From contig NZ_CP054139.1 of assembly GCF_013283875.1 (NCBI RefSeq), positions 5,208,001 to 5,272,000 of the forward strand: DNA of 64,000 bases, read 5' to 3'. The notes beneath the pieces are model-generated. The model was not told the origin of the DNA and did no database searches. It saw only the letters and a list, made by a program, of their open reading frames with translations. Shown here piece by piece: positions 31,875-39,872 of this stretch (positions within the stretch are counted from its first letter, which is position 1; every line of letters starts with the position of its first letter). This stretch comes from Mucilaginibacter mali. Lineage in GTDB: Bacteria > Bacteroidota > Bacteroidia > Sphingobacteriales > Sphingobacteriaceae. The translations under genes were made by a program, and so were the position numbers.

Positions 31875-32651
31875 TTAAAATATTCCCCTGCTTGCGCCCC
31901 CATCAACCTGGATGGTAGTACCGCTAATGTAAGCGGCCTGCTCCGATGCCAGGAAAGCCACCAGCGCGGCCAGTTCTTCGGGTTTGCCAATGCGGCCCAG
32001 CGGGATGGCTTTAGTCTTTTCTTTCATTACCAGTTCCGGGTCGGCATTTTTGGGGAACGTATGTTTAATGCGATCGGTTAGAATAAGCCCCGGGGCAACG
32101 TTGTTTACAGTGATGTTGTATGGGCCAAATTCATCGGCCAGCATTTTGGCCATGCCTACTACGCCCATACGCATACTGGTACTCAGTACCGAATTCGCCA
32201 ATACCGACTTTACCGATCCGCTAATGATATTGATAATGCGCCCGCTGCCCGCTTTTTGCATATATGGCAGCACCTGCCTGCTGGTACGCGCGAAGCTGAG
32301 CAGGTTCAGTTCGAAGGCTTTTTGCCATTGCTCGTCGCCCAGGTTTTCAAATTTATCAAATGGCGGGCCGCCGGCATTATTCAGCAGGATATCAACACGG
32401 CCGAATTTAGCGGCGGCTTTCTCTATAAAACCCTGCAATTCACCCGCCTGCGATACATCAACAGACATAGCAATTACTTCGTTCCCGGTCTGTGTACTTA
32501 TTTCGGCAGCGGTTTTGCTGAGTTCGGCCCCATCGCGCGAGCCAATGATAACCTTTGCGCCTTCGGCAGATAAGGCCGTGGCTATGGCCCGTCCCAGGCC
32601 TTTGCTGGCAGCTAAAACAATGGCTACCTTATTGGTGAGTTTTAAATCCAT
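31875..32651 (-). CDS. Atypical short-chain dehydrogenase/reductase lacking YxxxK
   Basis: A 258-residue SDR. It has the nucleotide motif LAASKGLGRAIATAL (ASKGLGR in place of TGxxxGIG), the NNAGGPP motif and a C-terminal VDGG. After the catalytic-region Ser (NIISGSVKS) the usual YxxxK is replaced by STSMR (S in place of Tyr, R in place of Lys). A subfamily of FabG-like SDRs with this replacement exists, and its chemistry is unclear. The ATG at 32651 starts at the first strand (MDLKLTNKVAIV). Upstream codons run through repeat D7. Confidence 0.85.
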   Translation of the reverse strand: MDLKLTNKVAIVLAASKGLGRAIATALSAEGAKVIIGSRDGAELSKTAAEISTQTGNEVIAMSVDVSQAGELQGFIEKAAAKFGRVDILLNNAGGPPFDKFENLGDEQWQKAFELNLLSFARTSRQVLPYMQKAGSGRIINIISGSVKSVLANSVLSTSMRMGVVGMAKMLADEFGPYNITVNNVAPGLILTDRIKHTFPKNADPELVMKEKTKAIPLGRIGKPEELAALVAFLASEQAAYISGTTIQVDGGASRGIF

Positions 32652-32676
32652 GGTGATGTGTTTGTTTACTAAACTC

Positions 32677-32769
32677 GTCATTGCGAGGAACGAAGCAATC
32701 TCTAAGCTATACAGGGCAAATATAAAGGTTTTGGGTGGGTGTAGAGATTGCTTCGTACCTCGCAATGAC
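32677..32769. repeat. Family D palindromic repeat (D7)
   Basis: GTCATTGCGAGGAACGAAGC AATCTCTA on the left and TAGAGATTGCTTCGTACCTC GCAATGAC on the right. Confidence 0.85.
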
Positions 32770-32777
32770 GAAATAGT

Positions 32778-33866
32778 TTACACCCGCCTACCCTTCCACA
32801 CTGTAGTCTTCGTTAAATACCGCTGTATCGATAAAAACGAGATCAGCATCAAACTAAACATTTGCAGAGGATGCAGCAGCACATTTTTCCACGCACTTTG
32901 CCCGGCCGAAAGCGATATCATAATACGGCTAAGGATGATCAACCCGCACATTAGCGCGATGAGCCCGGTATTTAGCGTGGTGAGAATAATAAGCGGGCCG
33001 CCAAGCAATATCATTAAATATACAAGCAGCGATAACACATTGTAATTAAATGCGGCCAGCACATCCCGGCTAAAGCCGTTCAGCGCGTCTTCATAACCTG
33101 TATAGGCCCGGCAGCTAATCAGTCTATTGGCCAATAATGTTTCCGCACGCAACCCTTCCTCTTTTACCAGGCGCATGATCTCCACATCTTCTACTACTTT
33201 TTGCTTTACCTGCTGATGCCATTGGTGGCGATGATAGGCCACGGCTTCAAACAGCATAAACTGCCCGCTGGCGGCGGCAATGGCCCGGTTCCTCACCAGA
33301 TATACCAATTGCAGGGGCAGCAGATTAAGCAAAATATAATGCATTAGCGGCACTACCAGGTGTTCGCCCAGGCTGTGCATTTCCTGGTTGCTGAAAAGGC
33401 TTAGCATCCCCAGGTCCCGCAAATGCATACGGTGCAGCGCGCTGTTGATGAGGCCATCGGCTACCTGTTCGTCAGCATCAAGAAATAATAAATATTCGCC
33501 CTGCGCTTTTTTGGCTAACTGGTAGCAGGCATAGTTTTTACCAAGCCAGCCCGGCGGCAGCGGCTTGCCTTTTATCACACTGCATTTGGGGTGTTTTGCC
33601 GCAAAATCCTCACAGAGGGCAAGCGTGTCGTCGGTAGAGTTATCGTCAAGGATAATAACCTCGTAGTTGTGATAATCCTGCGCGTGAATAGATCGCAGCA
33701 AGTTAAGGATATTATGGGCCTCGTTACGGGCAGGGATAAGAATGGATACCTTATTATGATAAGGCTTATGCACGCGGCGCAACTTTGGGTCGGACATGAA
33801 ATTAAACAGGCTGACCACAAAACGCAGGATAATAAAAAAGAAGATGACCGACAGTACTATAAACAC
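32778..33866 (-). CDS. Family 2 glycosyltransferase with C-terminal TM helices
   Basis: A 362-residue GT-A glycosyltransferase: N-terminal TM, then VSILIPARNEAHNI, the sugar-nucleotide motif LDDNSTDDT, DxD-like LFLDADEQVADGL, an acceptor-side VEDVEIMRLVKEEGL (ED), and several TM helices after residue ~270. The type is close to carotenoid or lipid glycosyltransferases (CrtQ-like). GTG start at 33866. It follows an acyltransferase gene (73-bp gap holding palindrome G3), so it may glycosylate a lipid that the acyltransferase acylates. This link is inference. Confidence 0.82.
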   Translation of the reverse strand: MFIVLSVIFFFIILRFVVSLFNFMSDPKLRRVHKPYHNKVSILIPARNEAHNILNLLRSIHAQDYHNYEVIILDDNSTDDTLALCEDFAAKHPKCSVIKGKPLPPGWLGKNYACYQLAKKAQGEYLLFLDADEQVADGLINSALHRMHLRDLGMLSLFSNQEMHSLGEHLVVPLMHYILLNLLPLQLVYLVRNRAIAAASGQFMLFEAVAYHRHQWHQQVKQKVVEDVEIMRLVKEEGLRAETLLANRLISCRAYTGYEDALNGFSRDVLAAFNYNVLSLLVYLMILLGGPLIILTTLNTGLIALMCGLIILSRIMISLSAGQSAWKNVLLHPLQMFSLMLISFLSIQRYLTKTTVWKGRRV

Positions 33867-33885
33867 TTTGATAAAATTATTGCCG

Positions 33886-33911
33886 TAGCGATGGGTTTAA
33901 ACCCATCGCTA
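33886..33911. repeat. Family G perfect 26-bp palindrome (G3)
   Basis: TAGCGATGGGTTT fused to its exact complement with no loop, 20 nt before the GTG start of the glycosyltransferase gene. Confidence 0.85.
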
Positions 33912-33939
33912 TATTACATAAAATTCTATTGCATCCGCA

Positions 33940-34563
33940 TCAGTGCTGCACATTAACCTGTTCTTCAAGGGATTTTTTATGGTGTTCGTTTATCTGCGCT
34001 TTCAGCCGTTCAAAGTCGAAGTCGCGGTTGGTGCCACAATCCAGCAGGTGGAAATATACCGATGGTTTAAAGCTTTCAAAATACTCGATAAAGGCGCTGT
34101 AGTAAATGATCTGGCAATCGCCTTTTATTTTTTTTACGATGTGGGCTATACCGCGCTCGATATTGATCCCGGTAGCATGATTAGACACCAGTTCGCCCTG
34201 CGGGAAAACTGTGACCATATTGTTGGGGTCGTTCAATAATTCGGCTGTATAATTAAGGGAAGTGATCACCTCTTTGGAATGACGGTCGATAGAAAAGCCA
34301 CCCATATATCGCAGCCATTTGCGTGCTTCTATATGATCGTGCTGCATCATGATATGAAATTTGTGGTGCAACACTTTGGCGGTTATCCAATCAGACCAAA
34401 AACCGTCCCACCAGCTAAAATGGTTGCACAATAATAAAACAGAATGCCCCGGTTTAATATCAATGGTATTATGCTGTATTACCCTGAAATGCGTACGCAT
34501 ACGGAAGTACACATACTTGCGGAAAAGATATTGGGCAATATTGTTACGGCGATGCGTGATCAT
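33940..34563 (-). CDS. 1-acyl-glycerol-3-phosphate acyltransferase-like (PlsC family)
   Basis: A 207-residue acyltransferase with the catalytic motif NHFSWWDGFW (NHx4D) at ~50, GGFSIDRHS and VTVFPQGELVSN as the substrate motifs. The enzyme should acylate a hydroxyl of a glycerol- or glycosyl-lipid. The ATG at 34563 overlaps the stop of the upstream hydrolase gene (ATGA). The longer frame from a TTG is less likely. Next downstream is the GT2 gene. Confidence 0.85.
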   Translation of the reverse strand: MITHRRNNIAQYLFRKYVYFRMRTHFRVIQHNTIDIKPGHSVLLLCNHFSWWDGFWSDWITAKVLHHKFHIMMQHDHIEARKWLRYMGGFSIDRHSKEVITSLNYTAELLNDPNNMVTVFPQGELVSNHATGINIERGIAHIVKKIKGDCQIIYYSAFIEYFESFKPSVYFHLLDCGTNRDFDFERLKAQINEHHKKSLEEQVNVQH

Positions 34564-35381
34564 ATACAACGACAATTTAGCAGATATTCGTCTAATTGCG
34601 ATGTTACCAGCCAGTGCCCCATCGGCACCTCATGTATTTCGGCCCTTTTTATTTGGCTTAATACCGGCATAGCCGCGCTTTTTGGGAAAAGCAGATCGCT
34701 TTTCCCAAAAATAAACACGCATTTAATATCGTGCCGGTTAAGCACCCTGATCACTTTAGCGGTATCGGGCTTTAACTGCTTAATGAGGTTAAGCGTGTAA
34801 TAAACGTCCAGTCGCTTTTTGGGTGTGTCAATTTCGTTGTAAGCAATGGTATGCAGGTTATCATCAATCACCCCAAGCCGCTTCAGGCTCCTGAGTGCCG
34901 ACGGCGCCATCCATTTGCTTTTGGTAGTACTGCGGAATAGCTGTCGGCCCAGGAAGTTATGTTGTATAAATTGGAACCCTTTGTACGGCGCCAGTCCATC
35001 GGGGGCCATTAATATGATCTCATCAATCCAATCCGGAAATTCCTCCAGCAATATCAGGGCGATATCGGCACCTATGGAATAGGCCATCAGCGATACCTTT
35101 TGCTGACCGTATTTTTTAAACCACTCCAGCAGATACAGCTTTGCCATTTGCCGGGGCATGCCGGTAATAATTTGCTTTTCTGTCCAGCCCTCCAGTGTAC
35201 TATCGCCATGAAAAAAATGATCGAAGCCATAGATCTTATACTTGCCTATCACCGACTTATCGAGCACATGAAATTGCCGCCCCGTCATGCCGTAGCCATG
35301 AAAAGCCAGCATGGGTTTAGCCCCCCTGCCATATTCGTGAAAATGAACCTTGCCCAAACCGGACAGCTGCAAAAAACCCAT
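34560..35381 (-). CDS. Alpha/beta hydrolase
   Basis: A 273-residue alpha/beta hydrolase: oxyanion region AFHGYGMTG, nucleophile MAYSIGADIAL (variant AxSxG), acid in FGKSDLLFP and catalytic His in MGHWLVTS. It is the first gene of a three-gene operon with acyltransferase and glycosyltransferase. The ATG at 35381 is chosen; a TATCATTG box 6 nt upstream (35388-35395) supports it. Possible roles are a lipid hydrolase or thioesterase acting with the neighbours. Confidence 0.82.
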   Translation of the reverse strand: MGFLQLSGLGKVHFHEYGRGAKPMLAFHGYGMTGRQFHVLDKSVIGKYKIYGFDHFFHGDSTLEGWTEKQIITGMPRQMAKLYLLEWFKKYGQQKVSLMAYSIGADIALILLEEFPDWIDEIILMAPDGLAPYKGFQFIQHNFLGRQLFRSTTKSKWMAPSALRSLKRLGVIDDNLHTIAYNEIDTPKKRLDVYYTLNLIKQLKPDTAKVIRVLNRHDIKCVFIFGKSDLLFPKSAAMPVLSQIKRAEIHEVPMGHWLVTSQLDEYLLNCRCI

Positions 35382-35404
35382 AAGCGACAATGATAACGAA
35401 TATT

Positions 35405-35440
35405 TCTACCCCTCCCAAACCCTCCCCGTAAGGGAGGGCT
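35405..35440. repeat. Partial family A/B repeat
   Basis: ACCCCTCCCAAACCCTCCCC followed by GTAAGGGAGGGCT, one half of the usual repeat. Confidence 0.5.
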
Positions 35441-35460
35441 AAAAAATATTATTAAGGCAA

Positions 35461-35570
35461 TTTAACCACAAAGTTCACAAAGAAATAGCAAACTCATTAG
35501 CACAAAGAACACAGCGGTTTTTAAACTTAAATCATCGGTAACAAAGGCTTTGTGCCCTTTGGGGTTAAAT
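35461..35570. repeat. Family I repeat (CACAAAG / CTTTGTG words)
   Basis: TTTAACCACAAAGTTCACAA...GCACAAAGAACACAGCGG...GGCTTTGTGCCCTTTGGGGT TAAAT. Confidence 0.65.
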
Positions 35571-35623
35571 TACCGCTAACATCTTCCCGACTTTCGGTCT
35601 TGCGCACTTCCCGACTTTCTGAT

Positions 35624-35631
35624 TACCTTTG
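35624..35631 (+). promoter_or_regulatory. Promoter -7 box TACCTTTG of the KAS gene, near-leaderless
   Basis: Exact TAnnTTTG with a TTGCG 19 nt upstream and only 5 nt to the ATG at 35637. Confidence 0.75.
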
Positions 35632-35636
35632 CCCCT

Positions 35637-36875
35637 ATGAAACGTGTTGTAATTACAGGCATGGGCGTGATAGCCCCTAACGGAAATAATATTAATGAAT
35701 TTTGGGGCAATGTAGTGAACGGCGTTAGCGCCGCCGCGCCCATCACCCGTTTTGATGCCGAGAAGTTTAAAACGCGCTTCGCCTCGCAGATCCGGAACTA
35801 TAACCCGGCTTTAGACCTCGACCGCAACGATATTAAGCGTGGCGACCTCTACTCGCAATACGCGCTGATTGCCGCCAGGCAGGCCATTGCCGATTCGGGC
35901 TTCGATATCAGCACCATGTCGCCATTTGATGTGGGGGTGATCTTCGGCTCGGCGCAGGGTGGGTTCGAAACTTTTGAACAACAATTGGTTGAATATCATG
36001 CCAGCGAACATCAGCCGCATTTCAACCCGTTCTTTATCCCTAAAACGCTCATCAATATGGCTTCGGGTTTGATATCTATTAAGTATGGTTTTATGGGCAT
36101 CAACTTTACCACGGTTACCGCCTGTGCCAGCTCAAACACCGCTATGATGGAGGCCATGAACTATATCCGCTGGGGTAAAGCCAAGATCATCGTTACCGGT
36201 GGTTCGGATGCGCCAGTTACTGAGGCATCTATCGGCGGTTACAACGCGTTGAAAGCATTATCAACCCGTAACGATGACCCAACCAAAGCATCGCGCCCAT
36301 TTGATGTTGACCGCGACGGCTTTGTAATGGGCGAGGGTTCAGGCGTATTGGTTTTAGAGGAATACGAACACGCAAAAGCCCGCGGCGCGCATATCTACGC
36401 CGAGGTGGCCGGTGCAGCCATGACATCGGACGCTTATCACATAACCGCCACCCATCCGCAGGGATTGGGAGCTATACAAGCCATGAAATCGGCACTGAAT
36501 GATGCCGGTTTAAATAAGGAAGATATCGGCTTCCTGAATGCCCACGCTACCTCAACCCCCGTTGGTGATCAAAGCGAGGCCATCGGCATCCATTCGGTTT
36601 ATGGCGACAGCAAAAACCTGTTTGTAAGTGCCAGTAAATCCATCACCGGGCACCTGCTGGGCGCGGCCGGAGCAATAGAAGCCATCATCGCTGTAAAATC
36701 AATTACCGAAGGCGTAATTCCGCCAACTATTAATACTACCACTATCGATCCGCATATCCCTGCCGGCCTGCAAATTGTAACCGGCGATGCCATTCAGCAC
36801 AACGTGAAGGCGGCCATGAGCAATACCTTTGGCTTTGGCGGGCATAATGGGGTGGTGGTGATGAAGAGGGTGTAG
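35637..36875 (+). CDS. Beta-ketoacyl-ACP synthase II family protein
   Basis: A 412-residue FabF-like condensing enzyme: catalytic C163 in TVTACASSNTAM, His in NAHATSTPVGD (~304) and His/Lys in SKSITGHLLGAAGAIEA (~340), with the terminal GFGGHNGVVV. Length is standard for FabF. It could be the housekeeping fatty-acid elongation enzyme or a specialised KAS for a pigment or lipid. The absence of acpP, fabG or other fab genes alongside, and the divergent hydrolase/acyltransferase/GT2 operon, favour a specialised role, but weakly. Confidence 0.88.
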   Translation: MKRVVITGMGVIAPNGNNINEFWGNVVNGVSAAAPITRFDAEKFKTRFASQIRNYNPALDLDRNDIKRGDLYSQYALIAARQAIADSGFDISTMSPFDVGVIFGSAQGGFETFEQQLVEYHASEHQPHFNPFFIPKTLINMASGLISIKYGFMGINFTTVTACASSNTAMMEAMNYIRWGKAKIIVTGGSDAPVTEASIGGYNALKALSTRNDDPTKASRPFDVDRDGFVMGEGSGVLVLEEYEHAKARGAHIYAEVAGAAMTSDAYHITATHPQGLGAIQAMKSALNDAGLNKEDIGFLNAHATSTPVGDQSEAIGIHSVYGDSKNLFVSASKSITGHLLGAAGAIEAIIAVKSITEGVIPPTINTTTIDPHIPAGLQIVTGDAIQHNVKAAMSNTFGFGGHNGVVVMKRV

Positions 36876-36892
36876 CCCCGGCCCTCTAAAGG

Positions 36893-36986
36893 GTAATAGC
36901 CCATGATTAGACAGTTCCCTCCCCATGGGAGGGAATCGCCACGCCCCACGCTTTTTATCGCACGTTGTCTAATCATGGGCTATTAC
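36893..36986. mobile_element. Element A6: 21-bp terminal inverted repeats with flanking direct repeat
   Basis: Ends GTAATAGCCCATGATTAGAC A and TGTCTAATCATGGGCTATTA C are exact inverses over 21 bp. Inside is family A sequence (AGTTCCCTCCCCATGGGAGG). Immediately outside, CTCTAAAGG is present on both sides (one extra T on the right), as expected for a 9-10 bp target-site duplication. No gene inside, so a MITE-like non-autonomous element. Confidence 0.65.
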
Positions 36987-37005
36987 TCTCTAAAGGGGGA
37001 CTGAA

Positions 37006-37036
37006 TGTGCAGATGCGGGAATGTGCAGATATGCAA
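37006..37036. repeat. TGTGCAGAT octamer words
   Basis: AATGTGCAGATGCGGGAATG and TGCAGATATGCAAATG, the inverse of the TGCACATC word seen at 57240-57525. Confidence 0.55.
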
Positions 37037-37054
37037 ATGATATATTAATGTAGA

Positions 37055-37082
37055 GTAGAGCCAGATAATTATCTGGCTCTAC
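37055..37082. repeat. Perfect 28-bp palindrome
   Basis: GTAGAGCCAGATAA fused to its exact complement (TTATCTGGCTCTAC). Loop-free; between convergent genes. Confidence 0.8.
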
Positions 37083-37097
37083 AGTTTATATAAAATA

Positions 37098-37127
37098 AAA
37101 GCCTCCCGGTAAATACCAGGAGGCTTT
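37098..37127 (-). terminator. Intrinsic terminator of the HtrA gene
   Basis: Stem AAAGCCTCC / GGAGGCTTT around an 11-12 nt loop, 28 bp past the HtrA stop on the minus strand, with a T-rich tail. Confidence 0.75.
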
Positions 37128-37154
37128 CAAATTTATAATCACTCTTTTAAAATC

Positions 37155-38729
37155 TTAACGCAGCGAGAACGCGTTGTTGAATTTGCTGCCGTCTGGGTTG
37201 ATACCCGACAGGAATAGCATGCCGCGGCGGTTGCTGGCGTCGAGGCCTTTTTCTACGTCTTCCACGCTGTTAACCGGGGTTTTGTTTACACCGGTGATGA
37301 TAGAACCTGTGGTTAAGCCTAAATCATCAAACATACCGCCTTGTGTTACACCGGTAACCATTACGCCCGATGTTACATGGTGCTCGTCCTTTTGTGCCTG
37401 GGTAAGGGCTTTAAGCGTACCACCCAGTTTGCCAAACAGCTGCGCGCTGCCGCCGTTTGCTGCAAGGGTGCTGGCATTACCGGCATCACCCTTCAGGGTT
37501 ACGGTAAAGTTCTTCTCCTGATTATCGCGGCTAACGGTGATATTTACCTTATCGCCCGGCGCCTTACGGCCAATATGCTCGGTCAGGTCAGACGATTCGG
37601 TAACCAGCGTGCCATCAACCTTAGTGATGATATCACCCGATTTGATACCGGCTGATTCGGCACCACCCGCAGGTACTACCTTATCTACATATAAACCAAT
37701 GGTACGGTCTTTTACACCTACCAGTTCGGCCTGGTCGCTGTTGCTCAGGTCAACATATGTTACACCCAGATAACCACGTTTAACCGAACCGTATTGTTTA
37801 ATATCGTTCAATACCTTTTTAGCAAGGTTGATAGGGATGGCAAAACCATAACCTTCATAACTACCAGTGTGCGAAGCAATGGCCGAGTTGATACCGATCA
37901 GTTCGCCCTTGGTGTTTACCAGTGCGCCGCCGCTGTTGCCCGGATTAATGGCCGCGTCGGTTTGGATAAATGATTCGATACCTGAATTAGCTTTTGGCTT
38001 AGGCGCATTGCGCGATGGCGAGAAGAAATTGCCATTGCTATCATCATCGTCATCATTTTGTGTACCGATGATACCTATGCCACGACCTTTAGCACTTACG
38101 ATACCGGCAGTAACGGTCGAGGTCAGGTTGAAGGGGTTACCCACAGCCAGCACCCATTCGCCTACACGCACATCGTCGCTGTTGCCTAATTTAACGATCG
38201 GCAGGTTGGTAGCGCTTACCTTGATCAGGGCCAGGTCGGTATTAGGGTCTCTGCCTATTACCTTAGCTTCCAAAATGCGGTGATCGTTAGTGGTTACCTG
38301 GATCTTTTCGGCCTTATCAACCACGTGGTTGTTGGTTACGATATAACCATCAGGCGAAATAATTACACCCGAACCCGATGCCTGCGGCGCGCGTGGTGCC
38401 TGCCTTTGGCCACGTTGCGAACGCTGACCGAACATCTGTCCAAACATATCTTCCATGCTGCTGCCACCTTGCGATGCGGCATAAGTGGTGCGGATATAAA
38501 CAACGGCAGGCGTTACAGCCGCGGCGGCAACGGTAAAATCAGTTTCGCCGGCCGATGATGTGATATTTGATGGTAATGGATTGTTGGTAAAATAAACCTT
38601 TTGTTTTTCTTCAAAGCTAAGTCCGTCATTATACTTAGTCTCCATAATTTTGTAGGCCCCAATGGCCATAGCGCCGCCCACAAAGGCGGTTAGCAGTGTT
38701 AAACCAAACTTTTTCATATTATTATTCAC
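37155..38729 (-). CDS. degP: DegP/HtrA-family periplasmic serine protease
   Basis: A 524-residue Do-like protease: N-terminal signal anchor (FGLTLLTAFVGGAMAIGAY), trypsin-like domain with the catalytic His (NNHVVDKAE), Asp (NTDLALIKV) and Ser (INPGNSGGALV), then two PDZ domains (GYLGVTYVDLSN... and GVMVTGVTQGGMFDDLGL). Degrades or refolds misfolded envelope proteins. A ~20-residue Gln/Arg-rich loop (GQRSQRGQRQAPRAP) replaces the LA loop. The gene is divergent from dapF, with a terminator downstream. Confidence 0.94.
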   Translation of the reverse strand: MNNNMKKFGLTLLTAFVGGAMAIGAYKIMETKYNDGLSFEEKQKVYFTNNPLPSNITSSAGETDFTVAAAAVTPAVVYIRTTYAASQGGSSMEDMFGQMFGQRSQRGQRQAPRAPQASGSGVIISPDGYIVTNNHVVDKAEKIQVTTNDHRILEAKVIGRDPNTDLALIKVSATNLPIVKLGNSDDVRVGEWVLAVGNPFNLTSTVTAGIVSAKGRGIGIIGTQNDDDDDSNGNFFSPSRNAPKPKANSGIESFIQTDAAINPGNSGGALVNTKGELIGINSAIASHTGSYEGYGFAIPINLAKKVLNDIKQYGSVKRGYLGVTYVDLSNSDQAELVGVKDRTIGLYVDKVVPAGGAESAGIKSGDIITKVDGTLVTESSDLTEHIGRKAPGDKVNITVSRDNQEKNFTVTLKGDAGNASTLAANGGSAQLFGKLGGTLKALTQAQKDEHHVTSGVMVTGVTQGGMFDDLGLTTGSIITGVNKTPVNSVEDVEKGLDASNRRGMLFLSGINPDGSKFNNAFSLR

Positions 38730-38917
38730 TTTTCGTTTACTTAGTTTAAACAGGTTTAGTTTCGTTTTTCAAATTTAATACCAATAAGACTACATCAGCA
38801 ACAATTAGTTAACGCTTATTTTGTTAAAAAATGTTAAATGGACAGGCCACCGTCATTTATACCTGTTTACAGTGGCCAATGTTTTACTGCACACAATTAA
38901 TTGCTTAATATTGAACT
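38730..38917. other. Divergent AT-rich gap degP/dapF
   Basis: 188 bp free of palindromic repeats, one of few such gaps. TAATATTGA at 38906-38914 is a weak -7 candidate for dapF. A sigma-controlled stress promoter would be expected for degP, but none can be named. Confidence 0.3.
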
Positions 38918-39703
38918 GTGAAAATTCCGTTTTATAAATACCAGGGCGCAGGCAACGATTTTGTGCTGATCGACAACCGCGATTTAGCTATCGATCATCA
39001 TAATCCAGCTATGATAGCCCGGCTGTGCGACCGCCGCTTCGGTATCGGCGGCGATGGCATCATGTTCCTGCAAAGCAAGGAGGGCTACGATTTTGAGATG
39101 GTTTATTATAACGCCGATGGCCAGCCCAGCAGCATGTGCGGCAATGGTGGCCGTTGTATTGTAGCCTTTGCCAAATTTTTAGGCGTGATAGATACCGAGA
39201 CTGAATTTTTGGCTGTCGACGGCCCGCATTATGCCAAAATTTCAGTAAGCGGCGATTGGGTGAGCCTGCACATGATTGATGTAGACACCGTAAGCCGTGA
39301 TGCCGATGATTACGTGATCAACACCGGTTCGCCGCATTATATCCAAAAAGCGACAGGTTTAGCCGATAAGGATGTGTATGCCGATGGATACGCCATCCGC
39401 AATAACGATACTTACAAAGCCAAAGGCATCAACGTAAATTTTGTGGAGCCGATGGACGAGGGCTACTTTGTACGCACTTTCGAGCGTGGCGTTGAAGACG
39501 AAACTTATGCCTGCGGAACCGGCGTTACTGCCGTAGCCCTGGCTATGGCAGTAGAGAATGGCAAAACCGGTGCCCTTACCACTCCCATAAAAGTATTGGG
39601 CGGTAATCTGAATATCCGCTTTAATTACGATGGTAAGGTGTTTAACGATATTTATTTAGAGGGGCCAGCAGTGCAAGTGTTTGCGGGAGAGGTGGAGATA
39701 TAG
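38918..39703 (+). CDS. dapF: Diaminopimelate epimerase
   Basis: A 261-residue DapF, converting LL- to meso-diaminopimelate for lysine and peptidoglycan synthesis. Catalytic cysteines are C74 (SSMCGNGGRCIVAF) and C199 (YACGTGVTAVAL), and the N-terminus KIPFYKYQGAGNDFVLID is characteristic. GTG start. The enzyme is a little shorter than the E. coli one (274) but complete. It stands alone. Convergent with the outer-membrane protein gene. Confidence 0.95.
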   Translation: MKIPFYKYQGAGNDFVLIDNRDLAIDHHNPAMIARLCDRRFGIGGDGIMFLQSKEGYDFEMVYYNADGQPSSMCGNGGRCIVAFAKFLGVIDTETEFLAVDGPHYAKISVSGDWVSLHMIDVDTVSRDADDYVINTGSPHYIQKATGLADKDVYADGYAIRNNDTYKAKGINVNFVEPMDEGYFVRTFERGVEDETYACGTGVTAVALAMAVENGKTGALTTPIKVLGGNLNIRFNYDGKVFNDIYLEGPAVQVFAGEVEI

Positions 39704-39711
39704 CCCCATAC

Positions 39712-39797
39712 CGTCATCCTGAGCGATAGCGAAGGATCCCAAACTATGTACGTCCGCCCTGCTTATCTGGGATCCTTCGCTATCGCTCAGGATGACG
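39712..39797. repeat. Family C palindromic repeat (C2)
   Basis: CGTCATCCTGAGCGATAGCG ... its exact complement, with GGATCC ends and a variable centre. Confidence 0.85.
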
Positions 39798-39810
39798 GGA
39801 CCATGTATAT

Positions 39811-39845
39811 AAAAAACGGCGACCCAAATTGGGCCGCCGTTTTCT
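39811..39845 (-). terminator. Intrinsic terminator between dapF and the outer-membrane protein gene
   Basis: Stem ACGGCGaCCC / GGGcCGCCGT with A-rich and T-rich tails on the two sides, so it can serve both convergent genes. Confidence 0.85.
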
Positions 39846-39872
39846 GTTTTTCAAAGATAGGTAGGGCTTTGA

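Noticed and set aside
31984..33045. 353-residue plus-strand frame opposite SDR and glycosyltransferase genes
   Set aside because: Spans two opposite genes and repeat D7. No coding features of its own.
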